A DNA stretch of 64,000 nt. It comes from Naganishia liquefaciens. Its lineage: Eukaryota; Basidiomycota; Tremellomycetes; Filobasidiales; Filobasidiaceae. The notes under the pieces were generated by a model, which was given only the letters and a program-made list of their open reading frames with translations, was not told the origin of the DNA and made no database searches. Where the stretch lies: positions 62,001 through 126,000 of the forward strand of contig BLZA01000010.1 of the NCBI GenBank assembly GCA_013423385.1, given 5' to 3'. The position numbers and the translations under genes were made by a program. Within the stretch, counting starts at the first letter, position 1. Every line of letters begins with the position of its first letter. Below, in pieces: positions 46,139 to 57,662 of the stretch.

Positions 46139-46274
46139 CAGGTGAATCGTCACAAGATTTATAGTTGGAAGAACTATTATGCACCTATATAGACGATTAC
46201 CGCTCACAGGTATATCGTCATGAGGTTCACAGTTGGCAGAATTATCATTCACCTATATAAACGATTACCGCTCA
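46139..46274 (+). repeat. 68-bp tandem duplication
   Basis: Two head-to-tail copies of exactly 68 bp (46139-46206 and 46207-46274). Both end with ACGATTACCGCTCA and both contain CACCTATATA; the two copies differ at about a dozen positions. It lies just downstream of the copia remnant and may be element-derived. Confidence 0.85.
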
Positions 46275-46688
46275 TAAGGATCCTCTATTTCAGCAATCCG
46301 CCACGAATCCTGTGAGTTACATCATTTAGCAACTTTGAAGAGTCCCATATCTCAGACCGATATTCAGTTCAGGTAGCATTTATCGCCGTTGATTATTGAA
46401 GAGCATGGCTCTGATGTCAGCTGTATTGATGTAGAATGCACGTCTGCAAAGATTGTACGTCCTCTGTGGAGGGAAATGCGGCAGTCTTCGGGCACCGAAC
46501 TTTGCAATCCGCTCCTCACACCTTCTCCATTGTGTACATCTTGAGCATCAAACTTGTCGTGTTCATCGAGTCACTTTTCAAGTTTTCTCCTTTGCGCGCG
46601 GGCATCGATGTACGACTACCATCAGTGTCCCCGTCGAGCGCGATCGAGCGTTGATCTGCTTCCGCGCATCTCCCCTATTGCATACATC
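46275..46688. promoter_or_regulatory. Upstream region of the PDK1 gene
   Basis: About 410 bp between the repeats and ATG 46689. GC content rises sharply near 46,600, where the accessory stretch gives way to the kinase gene. No specific motif is assigned. Confidence 0.35.
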
Positions 46689-49600
46689 ATGGCCCGTCCC
46701 ACCTCGGTCCCCTCCTCAGGACGGTCCATTCCCCACTCTTTCATCCTTCCACCCTCCGCCATGCCATTCAGAGCACCCATCAAATCCTCCTCCTCCTCCC
46801 GCCGCCCCTCCTCCCCGACCCCGACGCGACCATCACCGACAACCCATGACAGTACATGTTCTGCGAGCACAAGCGCCTCGGAAACGAGCAGCCTCGAGGC
46901 GGCGCCGATGCGTCCCGCGCCCGGAGTGAATATGCAAGAGTATGCGGGAAGGGTTGGGAATCAGGCGAGGGCGTTACAGCCGATTGACACGCGGCGGGAT
47001 GTTCCTCATTCAAACGGCACCATCGCGGATCCGCAGAGCCGGGAATCCAGTACGAACCGGTCGCCGCTCACCCCACGGGCAAAATCGCACGCTTCGCTTC
47101 TACCTCATCCATCATCTTACAACTCTACCTCAGCCTCGACCCCTCCGACACTCCCGCCTGTCCTCAACAGCGCGCTCGCCGATCCCGAAACCGCCCATCT
47201 CTTTCCCTCTGCGCTTCGCCCAAGCACATCAGGTCCCGATCTCGCTTCCCTCCGTCGTCGCGCAGCCGATGAACGAAGACACACGGAATCACCTTTACAG
47301 CGCCCGGATCCGACCGAGATCCTTGGACCCTCACCGCGGCATCGGGCGGATCGGCCGTTGCCGGCCGAGGGTCCGCAGCATCATGCGCATAGTACGAGTC
47401 CTGGAGGGGGGATCGCCATGAGTGGGTCGGCGAGGATTGATCCACCTGGGCGCAAGGCGGTAGGGCTGCAGGATTTCATGTTTGGAGAGGTGATTGGCAA
47501 GGGAAGTTATAGTACAGTGCGTTTTCTTCCTTGTTCTGGCGACACGTTTCTTTTCCTTTTCGTCCTTCAATGGTCTCACGGCGATGGTCTGCCTGATGGT
47601 CTGTGTTCGTTGCGCAGAGAAACCGACGGTTTTCTCCGTCTTCTGGTGACCAAGTCACGCACGTCGATATCTTGGAAGCGTTTCGAGATGTTGATCGACG
47701 CCAAAGGAAAGCGAGTTACGAGATCCCAACACGATGATATCGCACGGGACCAAAGGACCGCATATCCTTTGCGGCAGAGGCCATCTCGTAAACGCTGCTT
47801 CTTCGTCTCGTTCATTTCCTCCCGCAAAGTGTTGAACGGCCGGAAACGCGATGCTGTGTTTGACACTGCAGAACCTGCTACGAACCAGACTGACATTTCG
47901 CCCGTATTGCTCTTTTTTTTGGACCCCGCAGGTCATTCTCGCCACACAGAAAGCGACGCACCTACCCTACGCCATCAAAATTCTCGACCAATACCAACTC
48001 GTCCAAGAAAAAAAGACGAAATACGCCAAGATTGAACGCGATGCGCTCGTTCGGCTCGGACCCATGGCGGGCATTCCGAAATCTACAACAACGCCCCACC
48101 CAAACGGTATCAACAGCGCTCGCGGCAGTCGTCGCGGCAGTGAAGCCGAACCTAAAGCCGGGGACATGACGAGTACGACATCACGCTTGCAAGCCGTTCG
48201 CATGGAACACAGCTCGTCCATGCCGGGATCTCGGAGCGCACAACATCAGCAGCCCGTGATCAGTCGGAAACGCTCGATGAGCGGTTCAACGTTGAAGGCA
48301 AATGTGGGAGCGTTGGATATTCCGTCGCGCGAGGAAAACGCGCCGGATGACTTGTCGGCTTCGCAGCGGACCGTCGTGCTGGATACTTCAGATGATCCAG
48401 CCGAAACACGTCCAACTCTTCCGCCAAAGTCCAAGAAACGTCCACGTCTGGCGCATCCCGGTGTGGTCCGATTACATTACACATTCAAGGACGATACCTC
48501 GCTCTATTTCGTTCTTGACCTCGCCATCAACGGTGAACTCCTTTCCGTCATCAAGAAACACGGATCCTTTGACGTCGATTCCGCACGTCGCTATGGCGCA
48601 CAACTGATCGATACGGTGGAATTCATACACGAACGCGGCGTCATCCACCGCGATCTCAAGCCGGAAAATATCCTCCTAGACGACGACATGCGTATCAAAG
48701 TGACGGATTTCGGCAGCGCCAAGGTGCTTGATCTCGACGTCCAGCCCAACGGCCCCGCCGTTGAAGAAGAACGAAAACGCTCCTTTGTCGGTACGGCGGA
48801 ATACGTGAGCCCCGAAGTCCTGCGGAATGAGCACGCATCGTTTGCGTCGGATATCTGGGCGTATGGGTGTATCTTGTATCAGTTGCTGGCCGGGAAACCC
48901 CCGTTCAGGGGTGCGACCGAGTATTTGACGTTTCAGCAAGTTTTAAAAGCCGAGTTCGAGTTCCCGGAAGAGTTTGATGAGCAAGCCAAGGATTTAATAC
49001 AGCAAATATTGGTCAGTACCGTGCATTGGGCATCAGAGTCTTGCTAACGCTCGGGTAGAAACTCGAACCGGGAGAGCGACTCGACACCGAAGGCATCAAA
49101 GCACATCCCTTTTTCGCCGGAATCGACTTTGCACGTATATGGACCGATTTTATGCCCGAGATACATACTGGGATCAAGCCGCCAGCGCAGACAACTACAA
49201 TGAGCTTTGCATGGGACGAATTTGGCGCCGATGCGGAGTCGAGCGAGAATGGAATGCAGCCAGCCGATACGCCCGAGCAAGACGGAAAGGATGAGTACCT
49301 GGAAGCGCCGCGGCGGCGATGGATAGAGCATGGAGGCGGGGCAGGGACGTTCTCGAGCGGCGGAGGCACGACGGACGATAATGTCGATCTTGTTGGCGGG
49401 GCCGGACTGCCAAGTCGAGTCAGCAGCAAAGAAGACAAGCCAGCGGCGGACAAGACAATGTTGCCGCATCGACGAGCCAGTCGGCAGTGGACAGCAGAAG
49501 ACCGTCGGAGCAAGTGGTACGTATCCCTTCGACGTGCGGCAACATTTGCGTTAATTGCGTCCAGGTCTGAACACTTTGTGCAGGGCGAAGAGATCATCTA

Positions 49601-49997
49601 CCAATCTCCAATCCTGCTACGCTCTGGTCTCCTGCTGCCGAAGCGCCGTACACTCGCGTTGACGAGTCTTCCACGACTCATTTGCGTCAAAGAAGACCCG
49701 GCGACTGATACCATCAAGGTCCAGGCGGAATGCCTCTTTGAGCGTCCAGCTGTACAAGAGGATACCCGCGCGGCCAGGGAAAAGGATGCGCTCGCGAAGA
49801 AACGGCTGATCAAGCGCTTCTTCGAAAAAGGACCTCGGGCGTTTGTAATTCAGACTGTGAGTATCGTGATGCGAAAGGGCCTATCGCTAATTCATCGACT
49901 GCAGGGCGAGAAGGAAAGGGTTTTCATAACTGATCGCGACGATATTCGCGCTCGTTGGATGGAGGAACTCGAAAAGATTAAGTCGAGAGAGAGGTGA
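46689..49997 (+). CDS. PDK1-type protein kinase (Pkh1/Pkh2/Ksg1 homologue)
   Basis: Master AGC kinase that phosphorylates the activation loops of Ypk, Pkc1 and Sch9-type kinases, acting downstream of sphingoid bases or phosphoinositides. After some 260 disordered residues comes GLQDFMFGEVIGKGSYSTV (glycine-rich loop). A 415-nt intron (47517-47931) follows, then VILATQKATHLPYAIKILD with the catalytic Lys. A roughly 110-residue Ser-rich insert sits before HPGVVRLHYTFKDDTSLYFV. Catalytic loop HRDLKPENILL, DFGSAK, activation-loop SFVGTAEYVSPEVL, and the DIWAYGCILYQLLAGKPPFR helix are all intact. A short intron near 49,012-49,058 is followed by LEPGERLDTEGIKAHPFF. The C-terminal exons carry a PH-like domain (SGLLLPKRRTLALTSLPRLI, ERVFITDRDDIRARWMEEL), as in PDK1. 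Stop TGA 49995. Confidence 0.9.
47517..47931 (+). other. Long, stop-free intron in the PDK1 glycine-rich loop
   Basis: GTGCGT donor after AGT ACA and acceptor CCCCGCAG. Splicing restores GSYSTVILATQK, the conserved kinase sequence. The 415-nt intron has no stop in the frame entering from exon 1, and reading-through continues out of frame until about 48,035. Its size is about eight times the usual here. Confidence 0.75.
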
Positions 49998-50189
49998 TGG
50001 CAGGCTGGATGACAAGTTGTACAAACAAGGACATTTGTATTCGCGTAAGTCATGGGATGACGTCGTCGGTGTTGCGTGCTGCTCTTTGTCTTTGGTACAA
50101 CTTTGGGTTTGCTCTGTTCTAGGTTTCGCTGTTTCCGCTGTTTTCGTTGTTACGATTTGGTTTTCCGGTTTTGAAGCACAGTGAATCGC
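49998..50189. other. Convergent gap between PDK1 and alcohol dehydrogenase genes
   Basis: Fewer than 200 bp carry both 3' ends. A T-rich tract with TTTCGCTGTTTCCGCTG-like runs is seen. No gene. Confidence 0.4.
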
Positions 50190-51682
50190 TCAGTCAAAGA
50201 CGATGATCGGCTTGATCACTTCTCCAGTTTCCCTGCGCTATCCTCAGCGACGTACATGATGGCACTTGGAAATACTCACATGGCGAGTATTGCTTCCTGG
50301 AACTGGTCGACCTTGTATTTTTTCGAAATTTTCTCGATGGGAAACTTGCCTTGTCGATGCAGGTCAATCAAGAACGGTACAAACTATGCAAGGAGTCGTC
50401 AGCGATGTCATCACACACTGGGTCAATCTCACTTCTCTCGGATAACAGCATCCCATCAAGACGGCCGAATAAATCTTGGCAGTGCACACATGCTCAAAGA
50501 TGGCAAAGTCGGGCTTCACTCCCGGGCCTGGCGTCCCCCGCACTCGTCATATGCCCTCCCGGCGCCGTTCCCTCGTACGCAGTCCTGAAAGCCCGCATAT
50601 TCCCACTCGCCTCCAACGTAAATTCGCTTCCAGCTCCATTCCGCGTCAACGCACGCAACTGCGCCAGCACGTCGGGCGCACGGGCATCAAGGGTGTGGGT
50701 TGCGCCGAATTCTTTCGCGATTGCGAGACGAGAGGGAACGACATCGATGGCGACAATGGTGGAGACTTTGAGATGAGCGGGAGCAAGGATGCCGGACATG
50801 CCGACGGCGCCGAGGCCGTAGATTGCGATACTGGAGTCGGGAGTCGGTCGAAGACGATTGATGACCGCGCCGGAGCTGGGTATCGTTGGTATTCTGTGTT
50901 TTCTTGCCGCATGCACGACTTACCCAGTCATCAAGCCGCAGCCAAGCGGGGCCAGCGCCACCAAATCAGTATCCGCTGGAACTTTGATGCACGATACATT
51001 CATGAGCCCTCATCACTCGTGATCCGAGACAACTCACCGAGGCCTCCGAGACTATCGCCATATTGGCCATAGAGCTTTGCCCAAAGAAAGCTCCGTGGAC
51101 CAGCGCATCCCCTTTACCCGCCATCTTGGCACCCGCTGCATCGACAAAACCACCACCTCGAACTCTTCCAAAGTTCATTGCTTGCCATTGCAGACAGGCT
51201 GAAGGCTTGTGCTCTTCGCAGGCAGGACAAGAGGAGCATGAGGTGTAGGAAAGAAGGACAGAATCGCCTGGTGCGACGGTTGTCACCATTTTCCCAACTA
51301 GCAGAGCAGACAGGCGAGAAGTTTATGCAAATGAAGGATCTCAGCACATACCAGACTGCACAATTCCGGCACCTTCATGGCCGGGTATGCAAGGATACGT
51401 CGAAGGGAAGTCTTCGCGCATTAGAGGCAGAAGGTCAGCCTATATGTTACGCGAACTTGGAGGAGCAACGCGTACCGCCTTGCTGGATGGCAATGTCCGT
51501 ATGGCAGATGCTATCACCGCGAGAATCAGTCTTAGGCGCTACACCTTGCGAGAAACGTTCGCTCAACCACACGCCACGATCTTGACAAGCACCTCGTCCG
51601 CTTCGGGATCGTTCAGCTCAACCTCCGCCAACGTAAAGGGCTCTCCCTTCGCAGGAACAACAATTACCTGTGTGACGCTCAT
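50190..51682 (-). CDS. Zinc-dependent (aryl-)alcohol dehydrogenase, MDR family
   Basis: Medium-chain dehydrogenase using NAD(P) and zinc to interconvert alcohols and aldehydes; closest in feel to fungal aryl/benzyl alcohol dehydrogenases. ATG 51682 starts MSVTQVIVVPAKGEPFTLAE. Intron-split exons give ICHTDIAIQQGG (catalytic-zinc Cys), then IPGHEGAGIVQSV, then APGDSVLLSYTSCSSCPACE with HKPSAC (the four structural-zinc cysteines), and GKGDALVHGAFFGQSSMAN. The nucleotide fold follows: ADTDLVALAPLGCGLMTG-like lead-in, SSIAIYGLGAVGMSGILAP with the GxGxxG motif, VSTIVAIDVVPSRLAIAKEF (Asp at the end of strand 2 suggests NAD), TLEASGNMRAF, and a C-terminus GEVIKPIIVFD before TGA 50190-50192. About six short introns. 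Zinc ligands appear complete. Confidence 0.85.
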
Positions 51683-52219
51683 TCTGTAATGGAGACTGAC
51701 GATGATCGGCGTGAATGCATCCGACTGATCATCTCGTTTACAACTCTATATGTTGAATCAGATACAGGAAGATAGGGTTGGACCGGTGCCCCGTCCAAAT
51801 GATCCCCGCAGCGGAAGCAACGGCTAGTCACGTCCCCGCGCCAAAGTTCGGCCGCGGCAAAATAAGGCTTACCAGAATGCTCTCATTATCTAGGACTTGC
51901 TTCTCTATCCCTACCCGTCCTTTCAGCCATCGCTAGGCCTCATACGCTTAAAATTGGTCAAAATCGTGATGTCACCTCATAGGGGAAAGCAGCGAAAGGA
52001 GTCTCAAGCTCAGCGTCACGTTTGCTAACTCCTTTCACGAGCGCTAAGTCTTTTTTTTGGCGACAAAGGATGATAGCCAAATTCAATCTCTACTCGCATG
52101 CTATCTCAAGGATTTATGCTATCTTGCCATCCAAGAAGCCTATCAATCATTCCGGCATAGGTTTCGCTGCCTGCCCCTCTACCTTCGTATCAAGCCTCTC
52201 TCGAAAAAGCTAGAGTAGC
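51683..52219. promoter_or_regulatory. Divergent promoter between alcohol dehydrogenase and an orphan gene
   Basis: About 540 bp between two divergent starts. CCCCG-type motifs (GATCCCCGCAGCGG, CGTCCCCGCGCC near 51,800-51,845) cluster on the dehydrogenase side and could bind stress or carbon regulators. This is speculative. Confidence 0.35.
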
Positions 52220-53826
52220 ATGTTTTCCGCCTCACTGGATCAGAGTCTACAAAGTCTTGGGACGCAGCATGCGGAGCCTTCTGTGGGGAGCTTCTCTCCC
52301 ATGGGCACTTCCCAGGGCAGCGCAACTTCCCCTGTCTCTGCAACAAAAATCAGCAGCGTACCGCCGCAATTCATTCAGATCTCCGGCGCACACCCGCAAT
52401 TCGTGGATATCGATTTCTTCTTCCGGCTAATCGAGCGTGACAGTTACCCAGCTTACGAGCAAAGAGAAGGTAATATTCGAAGAATATTATGGACAAGGCA
52501 CTTTTAAGGAGGCTTTACACTTGGCTTTCAAGCATGCCATCATTGACTTCAAGTGTGGGTTCATGACTGACGAGGCAAAGCGAAACGAATTCTCTGAGTT
52601 CATTACGTATGATGGTCGAAGCAAGACCCCCTCACATCTGGTCTTTCCTGTTTTCGAATTGAGAAAGTCTCTCCAAAGTGATTCGCCCCTTGAAATTTCA
52701 CTCTGGGTTGATCGAATGACGCATATACCTGTCATCAAGAGTGTTGTCGTTCAGGCCGGAAAACCACAGGCTGCAGATTCCAAGAGCGCCGTGAGCTCCT
52801 TGTTTTCACGCGAGCTCAGTAATGGTCAGTCTTCATAAGCCTCTCGAATTTGCTCTACAGTCAGTCTTACCGAATCAGCCGCTGCCAGGTAGTCTGCCGG
52901 GGTCTTTCAGCTTCACGGGGACCGGTGACCTTGTGAATGGCCTGACCGCGCAAGCAGATGAAGGAAGTCGTGGTAGCCTCACCTTCGATACTAGCTGCCC
53001 ATCCGTGGTTCTTGACCCATCCGCCCTTTCAGTAGTGAGCCAGTCCCTTGGTGGCACTGGCAGCCTGAACAACCGACGTCCGTCCCTCAGCACACATAGC
53101 TCACTTCCTGACATCTCGCTAGCATCCGACACGAGAGCTGTTATCGATCGAACGACCGTTCCCACAGAGGTCGCTTCCTTCCGGCTCAAAGCTACAATCG
53201 ATTTATTCATCAAAAAGGAGAGTTTCAATGCTGTCAAACTCAAGCCTGTTGGGCTTTCGAAGATCTGGATTAATTTGATTCCGCATGAGAAGAGGTCCGA
53301 CTTCCAGGATGGGCAATTGGCATCCATGAAGCTGCAGAGTCGGGGGGATCCGCAACATCATCGGGATCAAAAGGACATGAAAAGCATCCCGATATATCTG
53401 AGGGAATTGCTATTGGTAGAGGCGCGAAAAGCTATATTGCGACATCTCTTCAAAGTGGATCCATCGATTCTGCAATATTTCCCCGGGTATCGCTCAGTTG
53501 TGCTTGGAGAAAATCACCAAAAAGAGAGCGATTCTGCATTATCACCCAAGAAGAAAGAGCTCAAGCCCCCCGAGCAGCGCCAATTGGAGCAGCTGCGGTC
53601 TCTCCCCTTTTCCGCTACTTACTCGCCATACACCTCCGTACTGAAAAAGGTAATGGATCCCTACTTCCAGAAAGCTGGGGAATTCAACTTGGAATTTTCT
53701 CTGAAGAAGCGACCAGCAGAATTGGAAGAAAATTCTACCTGGGAACTACTTGTGTCCGGTGTCAAGGTGAGCTCGGCGCCCGATGTAGGTACTTTGTCTC
53801 CTGAGAGCGAAGCCTCTATAGCTTAA
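52220..53826 (+). CDS. Unknown Ser-rich protein, at least three exons
   Basis: Not recognised. ATG 52220 opens a Ser/Gln/Pro-rich leader. A frame change near 52,360-52,453 implies an intron (donor GTACCG, acceptor TTACCCAG would fit). Exon 2 reads LTSKEKVIFEEYYGQGTFKE, then AFKHAIIDFKCGFMTDEAKR and LVFPVFELRKSLQSDSPLEI. A 64-nt intron (gtcagt near 52,826 to CTGCCAG) joins in phase to SLPGSFSFTGTGDLVNGL. The last part has VASFRLKATIDLFIKKESFN, a KSIPIYLRELLLVEARKAIL helix and many charged residues (SPKKKELKPPEQRQLEQLRS), ending before TAA at 53824. About 500 residues, no membrane helix. It may be nuclear, but no domain is known to me. Confidence 0.5.
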
Positions 53827-54729
53827 AGGCGACTGTTTGGTCGGTTGTAATTGATGCCGGGTAGTCGCAGCCGGCAGAAAAGTAGAATCCGAAAACGAAC
53901 GACCATTCGACCGGCGAGTTGATATATTCCATTGAATGTAGAAGAAGATAATCGAATTCACACTTAACCTGTTTCAATCGCCAGCCATGTAACCATGTTC
54001 GGCTGAAGGCGACCTTTGGCCCTAACATTCGGCCTTGTCATTTCCAACTTTGTCGAGCCGATGAATGCGACATGTCCCAAAATACTCCGAGTGATCTAAC
54101 TGATCTTGAGCTGAAGCTTCGGTGATCTGCACAATGCCTTGTGCTTGAGCGGCTCAAGCCCAGTTGTCCGGTTTTGTTGGCGTCGCCTTATTCGCAGCTA
54201 ACGACAGCCTAACTTCTGAGTCACCATTTTGAATTTGTGGATATTCATTGAGAGCTGAAAGGATGGCAAATCACATTGTAGAGCCCTAAGAGATTGCGGA
54301 CCTTGCTCGTATAAGTATCGCAGGGAATATAGGTTGGTAGCGCTTTATCGCGAATTTCAAGCGACAGCAAAAGATTGAATTGAGACTGTTGTTTGTTGTT
54401 TCACGCGGTTTTTATTTTTATTTTCAGGTCAGAGACCTGCATAAATTAGGTAGCGAGATGTGAAATGAACGGCGAAATTGATTCAAACTGTGACCTCGAG
54501 TGTGGTCTTTTACCCGCGTGATAGACCTCTTGACGTCGACTCAGGCCCAAGTCGCCGGCCGAGCACGTGACTGTGAATTGGCTGCCTCCGTCGGGGCCCT
54601 CGTACACTCGATCGCTGTTTCACTCGGCCCGACGCTGTTGAAGTATCGTCTACGCATGCTACCCGTCACCAGGCCATCAGTCTGGTTAGCCATTCATACG
54701 CATATCGCGTATTTCTGCGGATTCGTACA
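53827..54729. other. AT-rich intergenic stretch
   Basis: About 900 bp with T-rich runs (TTTTTATTTTTATTTTCAGG near 54,410). It holds the promoter of the exonuclease gene. No coding frame, RNA gene or repeat is supported. Confidence 0.4.
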
Positions 54730-55550
54730 ATGCAGGTCGTAGCGCTCGACTGCGAGATGGTTGTCGTCCGCCGACAGCCCAAACCCGGTGTGGCGCTTGC
54801 CCGGTAAGTGTTTGTTGCATGTCGTATATCGTTCAGCTCATTTCTCATTTGTCAGCGTATCACTCGTGGGCGAAGACGGTCAATTACTCTACGACTCGCT
54901 CGTTCATGTACCATCTGATACCATCATCGACTACCAGACCCCAAAAAGCGGAATCCGGGAGGGCGATTTGGAAGACGGTACGGACGCTTATCTTGCCGTG
55001 TTCAACCGACAAGTACCAATCAGTCCCATCGTCTTTAGCGCCGTCATATGAAAACGTCCGCAACAAAGTTATCGCATTGACCAAAGGGAAAATTCTCGTC
55101 GGTCATGCGCTGTGGAATGATCTAGCCGTACGTGTGACCTTACCTGCCGACGTGCCATCGCTGATACCACTTTTACTCAGGTTTTAAACCTCTCGTGGAA
55201 TCTCGATAACGTTCGAGATACCGCTCTATACTATCCACTGCGCAAACACGTTGGTATCCATCAAGAAGGCGTATATCCCAGTCTCAAGGTTTTGGCAGAA
55301 AAGATCCTCGGAAAGGTGATCCAGGTTGGCGAACACTCATCGGTAAGAAACAGCCCTTCCTTGTCAACTCGCGGTGTTCATCGCTTGAGTGCATGCGCTT
55401 CGTTGCTGATGAACCGTATATCAGATCGAAGACGCACAGACATGCCTCGCTCTTTACGCCCTTTATGCGGAAGAATGGGATCGCGGAGTCAAGGCGTACG
55501 AAGAAGTGACCGCGTTGCTTCCCAATGGATCAGGAGAGTGGTACTGGTGA
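54730..55550 (+). CDS. REX4/ISG20-like 3'-5' RNA exonuclease, short form
   Basis: DEDDh exonuclease of the REX4 group, which acts on pre-rRNA in the nucleolus. Five exons join in phase: 54730-54803, 54856-54977, 55039-55127, 55181-55342 and 55425-55550, giving about 190 residues. Motif I is VVALDCEMV (first Asp and Glu). Next come VSLVGEDGQLLYDSLVHVP and TPKSGIREGDLEDG. Motif II is VGHALWNDLAVLNL (Asp). The last two motifs are DTALYYPLRK and GEHSSIEDAQTCLALY, the His-x4-Asp pair. All catalytic residues are present. REX4 proteins usually have 240-290 residues with a basic N-terminus; here the first methionine lies directly at the catalytic core, so either the leader is lost or an upstream exon was missed. 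Confidence 0.85.
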
Positions 55551-56438
55551 ACTCATCATGGAACCGTGATTTTTCCATCAACTACAGTAGGGCAGCGATG
55601 CATCTGAGCGCCGAAACGCACAACCCATACGACTTTGGTCGTTTTCAGACATCAAGATCGTGAACCGCTAACTACTATAGGCTCGCGACCCTGTCAGAAG
55701 ATCCTTGAGGTCTCGTCTGGTTGACTGCTATCAATAGACATCGATGAACGGCTTGCGAGATCGACAGGATGAACTGGTACATGTTGTGCCGCACTGGGTT
55801 GTACTTGCGTCCTATCGAGTAACCTTCCGGCATCCTCGCTTGTAAGAACGCAGATACGACATCATTGAGCAAACTCACGTTCTGATCCCGAGTTTTCCTC
55901 GACTAAGATTCTGTCTCCACGGAGTTGCGTTGCAGTGCGTCTCGGCATCTGGCCAATGTGATTACAGTAAATATAAATCGCTTCCTCCACAGCTTATGAA
56001 ATGGCTTCGTTTATGGGCAGCCTGGGGCCTTACTCTGGCCAAGGAACCTGCTAACCACGATTTCCCGTTGCGACTGATGGAGCTCGATCAGGTCTCTGCG
56101 TCGTCAATGATCAGCTCTTGACGAACAGCCCCTTTCTGTTTTTTTTTTCATGGATGGTTTCCAAGTCGGATGCCGCTCAAGAATGGGGAAGAAGACAATC
56201 ACGGTACGGCTTGGAAGCTAGATATTTGCCTGAGAAAATTCCGCTGCTGGACGGAGTGCAGACTGATGCCATATCTTCAAACGCGAGAACGTATGCTTGC
56301 TCGTACAACCTCTTAGAGCATCGAGACTATTAAAAATAAAACCAAGTGCCGGTTTCCCAGGGCACCGGGCTGACTCCACAATGCAGGCTTGCGTCAAGAA
56401 ACATACAAGCTACCAATTGTTCCTGTTTTGAACGAATG
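55551..56438. other. Intergenic stretch
   Basis: About 890 bp of mixed composition. Minus frame 55675-55878 shows DVVSAFLQARMPEGYSIG, faintly like a copia reverse transcriptase, but too short to call. Otherwise nothing. Confidence 0.35.
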
Positions 56439-57324
56439 CTACATAGGCTTGCGGTCCGTGTAGACGGCGTCTCTTTTGGCTCTTTTCTTCGCAACGTGAT
56501 AGGCTTTGGATATAGCTTTCTTCGCCTTAGCGCTCAATTCCTTGTAATCAGTCCCCATGAAGTTGCTCAATCGCATAGCGATACCTTCTGAAGCTCTCGC
56601 GCTTGAAACTGTAATCGATGGCACTGCGGAAGAGGTATAGTAACTCTCATGATGTCCAGGATCGGCTGAGATTGAGTCCTTCCAATTCGCTTCACGGCAA
56701 GCACTGTGGTGGATCAGCCCCATTAGCAGTTTGGCATCCTATTTCCCAGATTGAACCTTAAACTGCAGAAGGTCGAGTCGAAACGAGGAAGACTTTGTCG
56801 AAGGAAACTTTGACGACTGGGATAGGTTGTGAAGATCGACGGGTGTCCTGCCTCACTGCCATGACTCTTGTATTTTATCTTTGATGACAAGAGGAACAAG
56901 GCAGCTTTCATCGGAATGTGCAGATCCCCTTCCTGCAGCTGCATCATGCCCAATGTCAATGATACCAATCAGTACATTACTAAAGAGCGAGCTGGCGAAA
57001 TGTTGAAGTAGCTTACGAGGGGAACGCTCAGAAGGAAAGGCTATGCAATTAGAGGGGACGCTCGAAGAGCCGCACTTGGTTGACTGACTCTTGTGAACGG
57101 CCGATCCGGCTGCTAGCGGATTTCACAGAAGGCAGACAAGAGTCGTTATAATCATCAAAGCTGTCTAGCATCGAAAGACTGGAGAATCTGGTCTGTCTGC
57201 TTTTAGAAAAGCTTGAAGCAATCGATTTCGGATTCATGAGTTGTCTGAAATTGGCCACTCGGGCTGAGTCTGAGGGGTTTCGAGATTGCGCCATAGCAGC
57301 TGTGTATACTAGTCCTATAGTCAT
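56439..57324 (-). CDS. Possible multi-exon unknown gene
   Basis: Three minus-strand frames line up and may be exons of one gene. ATG 57324 opens MTIGLVYTAAMAQSRNPSDS, continuing with a Ser/Arg-rich stretch (SSFSKSRQTRFSSLSMLDSF). A GTAAGC donor near 57,016 is followed by a CTTTAG acceptor 40 bp on. A last frame ends LSAKAKKAISKAYHVAKKRA and DRKPM, stop at 56439. I could not prove that they join in frame. The product would be small and basic. No family. Confidence 0.28.
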
Positions 57325-57488
57325 TGAGCGGCAAGAGCGGAAGATCGATCCGGCCGGGAAAATTCAATTTCTTATGAAGATCTAAGCGATAACAGCGCCT
57401 CGGAAGAGAAGACAGGCGCAACTCTCGAAGGAAGGAACCACTGAGGTGACCTGCGGTTGACCCATCGTCGAACAGGCGAGTGAAAGCA

Positions 57489-57662
57489 ATGTCGATCAAC
57501 CCTCTTTCAGACAATGCGCTCGACGTCGCTCACGCTGACCGTTCAGGCGCCATCACTGTCTCATCGAAGGCCTTGAATCGTGCCCGTGAAGCGAAGTACC
57601 GCAAGAGTTCCAACAGAGATGTCCGTGTGGAGACTTCTCCTAGGCAGCGTTACGAATTTTAG
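57489..57662 (+). CDS. Possible 57-residue protein
   Basis: ATG 57489 gives a hydrophilic peptide (MSINPLSDNALDVAHADRSG, later SSNRDVRVETSPRQRYEF) with a plausible amino-acid mix but no partner exon, promoter or match. It overlaps minus-strand frames of similar quality. Weak. Confidence 0.18.
   Translation: MSINPLSDNALDVAHADRSGAITVSSKALNRAREAKYRKSSNRDVRVETSPRQRYEF

Noticed and set aside
55675-55878. Minus-strand frame with DVVSAFLQARMPEGY, faintly like a copia reverse transcriptase
   Set aside because: Only about 15 residues are suggestive and no neighbouring element parts or LTR are seen; not enough to name an element.
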